A DNA stretch of 64,000 nt from Nicotiana tabacum. Taxonomy: Eukaryota; Streptophyta; Magnoliopsida; Solanales; Solanaceae. Numbering within the stretch: the stretch's first letter is position 1; each line of letters begins with the position of its first letter. Shown piece after piece: positions 60,750 to 64,000 of the stretch. A program made the position numbers and the translations under genes. A model generated the notes under the pieces. That model worked only from the letters and a program-made list of their open reading frames with translations. It was not told where the DNA came from and ran no database searches. The stretch spans positions 72,026,697-72,090,696 of the forward strand of contig NC_134089.1 of the NCBI RefSeq assembly GCF_000715075.1, in the 5' to 3' direction.

Positions 60750-61485
60750 ACAAATCAAACCAGGCCTTTTCCCTCTCATCATCTGCCCTCTTCTAGCCAG
60801 CATAATCAGTGGTTTTTTGTTTATATCCATCAACCAAGAGCTCTTTAGCTTTCTTCTAGTATTACTAAGGCTTATGCGTGATTCACTAATAACACAGGGT
60901 TTTCTAACAGAATTTGGCAACGAACATGGCCATAGGTTTCATTTAATCATACTAGGAATTGCACTAAGCATTGCTGATAGAATATCTCAAAAAATAGGTT
61001 CTGATTCCTTGCAATTACACCCTCTCAGGTATTCTGTTCATTCCTTAAGTCTTTCATCTTAGTGAAATATGTTGTAACAGATTTTGTACCTTGATTTAGG
61101 GTTCCAATTTGAGTCCAAAGGTGATAAAATCTGGTCAAATTTGATTTACAAAAACTTTCCTCAAATTAGGCCCAAACTTGTGTTGCATTTGAAACATAGA
61201 TAATACTCGGTAGTAGTTCCTGCGATACACTTCTTCCAATCTACGAAAGAACTATATCATTGCATTGTTCCCACGAATATGCTAACTCTCCTTTGTATAA
61301 GCTTTTCACACATGTTCCTTCGACAAAACCTAGTTTGCTCTTCCTCAATAGAGCCAAACGCATCGACCTACTCCGCAATCCGTAATTCTCTGGGCTTGTG
61401 AGCTTAATGTCTATCAAAACTACTCCAAGAGTATCAGATAGAGTGGATGATGATGATCGATTTGAGATGTTGTGGTTTCTCCCAT
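60750..61485 (-). pseudogene. Ty1/copia Gag N-terminal part (UBN2-type), decayed
   Basis: The minus-strand start codon at 61485 is followed by GETTTSQIDHHHPLYL, then, across several frames, LTSPENYGL, MRLALLRKSKLGFVEGT, KGELAYSWEQCNDIV, and further down FYHLWTQIGTLNQGTKSVT and YFTKMKDLRNEQNT. These are hallmark segments of copia Gag. Stops and one-base shifts are frequent. The frame reaches 60750, where LTR-P interrupts; the polyprotein resumes at 16130 with the late Gag region. Gag would have packaged copia RNA in the cytoplasm. The start is placed 74 bp downstream of the primer site, as usual for copia. Confidence 0.83.
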
Positions 61486-61558
61486 GGCGGACTATCCTAG
61501 GACTGATGATGATGAATTAGCTGGGCGAAGGAGAAACAGATTCAAAATCATAATCGTT

Positions 61559-61570
61559 GCTTTGATACCA
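61559..61570 (-). other. Copia primer-binding site, tRNA-iMet type
   Basis: The minus strand reads TGGTATCAAAGC directly after the LTR end TTCTAACA, with no spacer, which is standard in copia elements. Confidence 0.82.
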
Positions 61571-61743
61571 TGTTAGAATATTGCATCTAGCTTCTATATC
61601 TTCTAGAAGGGAAGATGATCGTGTGTCTTTTCTAGAGATGTGAAGAACCAGAGAGAGAGGAAGAGAAGAATAGAGAAAGAATTTTCTGATTCTCATTCAT
61701 TTCAGTACAAATGCACTGGTACATATATACATACACTTTACAT
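61571..61743 (-). mobile_element. Copia 5' LTR, R/U5 part, truncated
   Basis: The plus strand starts TGTTAGAATATTGCATC. Reading minus, it carries a CT-rich leader (CTCTTCCTCTCTCTCTGG near 61660) and ends TTCTAACA. The outer part is replaced by LINE sequence at about 61744, so the copia element is truncated there. The other LTR was not found in the window. Confidence 0.72.
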
Positions 61744-63150
61744 GTTAGCCATGATTTTGGATATGTCCAAGACATATGATAAAGTTGAGTGGATGTTTGT
61801 CCAGAAGACAGCTTTAATTTTAAGGATGGGTTTTCATGAGATTTTTATCTAAGGGGATAACGAAGAGCGTTATGAGCACCACAGAACAAATTCAATACCA
61901 ATGGAGAATTAAGTGGAGTGATGAGTTAGGCCGATTAGAGATTCAAGACAAGGGGATTCGTTATTGTTCCTTATATATGTTGAAGGTTTGTCACATTGTT
62001 TAAGAAGGCTCGATGCTAGGAGATATTCAGGGTTTGCATTTAAATAGAAATTGCCCTACGGTGTCAGATTTACTGTTTATTGATAATTCTTTTTTTTTCT
62101 TCTGCCCAACTAACACAGAGAGCGCTGGGATAGCAACTGATATCCTTAGTGAGATGGTCATATACTCATATATATGAATCAGATGTATGTTTTAGCAAAA
62201 ATATTTAGAAACAGAAAAAGATGAAAATTGGCGTGATTATGACTGAGGTTAATTTAGAGCGATTAAGGGGCCAATGCCAAGTAACCCAGACTTAAAAGGT
62301 GACTGGCCTTGTTGATGATGAACACCAGAGGCGGATCTAGGATTTTTATAACATGAGTGCATCATTAAAGAAAAGAGAAAAAAGAAAGTATTAAATAGAA
62401 ATTGATCCCTACTCCTTTAGGTAAATAACTTAACATTCAACCAAGTTGCATCATTTAGCCTCTTTGTAGCATGAATGCCAACAGATGATATTAGATCAAT
62501 TTTAAAAATATGTACATAAAATACCTACTTTGACGAAAAGACCACGGGTTCACGTGCCCCGTGAATTAAACTATACATCCGCCCCTGGTGAGCACATACT
62601 TAGAAGATAGAGGTAAACTAAATCGACTCTTTGTAAGGATGATATAAATGCAATTTTAACTATTCCTTTGATCACTATTGGGTCTAAGGATAAGTTAATT
62701 CCAACTTTTATAAGGACGATTATGAGATAAATTCAGAACCAAAAGATTTGATTGTGAATGTAGGCACTCGAGGTCGAGGCCCGGACACTTAGTCTAGTTA
62801 TCATGCTTTTTCTAAGGCTTTTTGAGATTTCTTGTAAGCTATTTATAAGAAGAAACAAAACTTTTTCTTAGAAAATGTATGATTAATGATCTACATATTG
62901 CTAATTCAATTAGGAAAAGAATGACATATGTGAGTAGTGTATGTAAGTGATGTGGCCTAGTAGATAACGAGACTTTGGAGCGTATGCTATATTTACGATA
63001 GATTCTCAAATAGTATGGACAATGAGTCCTAGTTTACATCTGCAAATAAATTTCTTGAATCCGACTAAATTGTTGAATTTGAGTATTGTGAGTGATTATG
63101 TGAATATGTGACATATTTGGAAGGTTAGGAGTCTTTGGTGTTTTAGTTAC
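61744..63150 (+). pseudogene. LINE (L1-type) reverse transcriptase relic
   Basis: The plus strand encodes ILDMSKTYDKVEW, then FVQKTALILRMGFHE (61751-61850), the RT motif that contains the first catalytic Asp in plant LINEs. After stops, 61960-62090 reads LFLICVEGLSHLLRRLDAR and VSDLLFIDNSFFF, in which the usual A-D-D triplet has become I-D-N, destroying the catalytic pair. The trace continues to a C-terminal zinc-finger-like segment near 62930-63010 (CGLVDNETLERMLYLR). Stops and frameshifts are everywhere. A hAT-like MITE is inserted at 62326. A poly(A) tail was not identified. No endonuclease or first ORF remains. Confidence 0.8.
62318..62595. mobile_element. hAT-like MITE with imperfect target duplication
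   Basis: The core 62326-62587 (262 bp) has inverted ends CAGAGGCGGATCTAGGATT and, from the other strand, CAGGGGCGGATGTATAGTT. The flanking 8-mers ATGAACAC (62318-62325) and GTGAGCAC (62588-62595) match at six of eight positions, consistent with an old 8-bp hAT duplication. It is AT-rich and non-coding, and it interrupts the LINE relic. Confidence 0.72.
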
Positions 63151-63220
63151 GAAATGAAATTGTTGCTATAAGTATATCTAATCGGAAGAAATTGTGTTTA
63201 CTGGCTCCTCATAGGACAAT

Positions 63221-63252
63221 CTATATCTATATCTATATCTATATCTATATCT
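63221..63252 (+). repeat. TATATC microsatellite
   Basis: About five to six units of TATATC abut the Helitron-like start. Microsatellite-like sequence next to Helitron termini is common. Confidence 0.9.
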
Positions 63253-64000
63253 ATACTATATTAAAAGCACGAAGGCCCTTAGCAAAATGTCGTTCGCCTT
63301 TTTTACCCTTTAAAATATATTTTATATTGGATAAAATAGTAATTTAAGTTATTTCCCTAAAATTTAGGGCTTCAAAATTAATTATATTTTGTATATTAAA
63401 TACTTCCTTATTTAAACTATATAAAAAAAGTCTAAAATTTAGAATTTCAAAATCAAATAAGATTTTACCAAAATTAGACAACCTAATTGTATGGACTTTG
63501 AATCAAATACTATTTGACTTCCCACTTAATTGTGTTCACTTTTTGTGTGTACGTGACTTTCTTTTTTTAAAAAATATTTCCTAAGTTGTTTCTTACATTT
63601 TTTTTTTGGTTCCAAGAATATTATTTTGTCGTGACTTATTAATGCATTACTCTATATTTTATAGCTTATCTATTCTCATCTTAATCATGTATCCGAGATT
63701 TTTTCTTATTTTTCTTATTTATTATTAATTTTTTATATTTTAAATTTAGTCTTATATGTCATTACTTTTAATCTAATCAATTACAATACAAACAAGCAAT
63801 GAATATAAATAGTTTTGACTAAGCTTATAAGCAGGATAAACTAATTCGTCTCAACATTCATCTAATTAGTCAATATAATAAGTACAATCTTAGTATCCGC
63901 CTTACACATATAAGATAAGAAAGTTATTATTAATAAAAGCTGTATAATTTTGTCTCACTTAATAAGAATAAAATTGATTATATTATGTAATCCATCATGT
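63251..64000 (+). mobile_element. Helitron-like 5' end, runs off the window
   Basis: TCTATACTATATTAAAAGC looks like a plant Helitron 5' terminus (starts TC), followed by the same ordered phrases as 10497-10770 (ACCCTTTAAA, ATAAAATAGTAATTTAA, CCTTATTTAAACTAT). The rest is AT-rich without genes. The 3' end lies outside the window, so completeness is unknown. Confidence 0.5.

Overview
The window is plant nuclear DNA, most likely from a Solanaceae genome with a Nicotiana-like repeat landscape. This rests on the LTR families, the plant-type primer-binding sites, and a Tat/Ogre-like giant retroelement with a tRNA-Arg-type primer site; the genus is an inference. I see no intact host gene, no rRNA or tRNA gene, no operon and no CRISPR. 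Nearly all of it is retrotransposon sequence, and no intact retroelement protein survives.

Layout: 1-10188 is a minus-strand Ty3/gypsy-type element (E1) with roughly 3.3-kb LTRs and a 3.9-kb interior without recognisable gag/pol (LARD-like). 10189-14962 is AT-rich gene-free DNA with Helitron-like ends, a 122-bp tandem duplication, a GAATACA-rich repeat field and a small possible MITE. From 14963 to about 61743 there is a Russian-doll nest. A minus-strand Ty1/copia relic (14977-16130 and 60750-61743) is split by a plus-strand gypsy LTR (16131-18439 and 60573-60749). That LTR is split by a minus-strand solo LTR of the E1 type (18440-18760 and 58023-60567, target duplication ATACT). The solo LTR is split by a complete but decayed chromovirus-like gypsy element (18761-58017, target duplication ACCTC). 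Finally, the chromovirus gag is split by a 29.5-kb Tat/Ogre-like, apparently non-coding element (24869-54395, target duplication ATAAT). 61744-63150 is a LINE reverse-transcriptase relic carrying a hAT-like MITE, and 63250-64000 begins with a Helitron-like 5' end.

The innermost insertion is the most unusual object. It has three LTRs and two interiors (LTR1-IntA-LTR2-IntB-LTR3), but only the outermost LTRs are flanked by the 5-bp target duplication, so it behaves as one insertion later expanded, probably by unequal LTR recombination. Each interior carries, toward its 3' end, a 41-bp tandem array followed by a 30-bp tandem array. Each interior also carries four dispersed copies of a roughly 40-nt sequence whose two stems vary in sequence but keep their complementarity, which looks like a conserved structured nucleic-acid element.

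Reading the nest outward gives relative age: copia and LINE relics are oldest, then the plus LTR, the solo LTR, the chromovirus, and finally the Tat/Ogre-like element. Functional coupling is limited to retrotransposition: the chromovirus would once have encoded Gag-protease-RT-RNase H-integrase-chromodomain, while E1 and the Tat/Ogre-like element look non-autonomous and would have depended on proteins made elsewhere.
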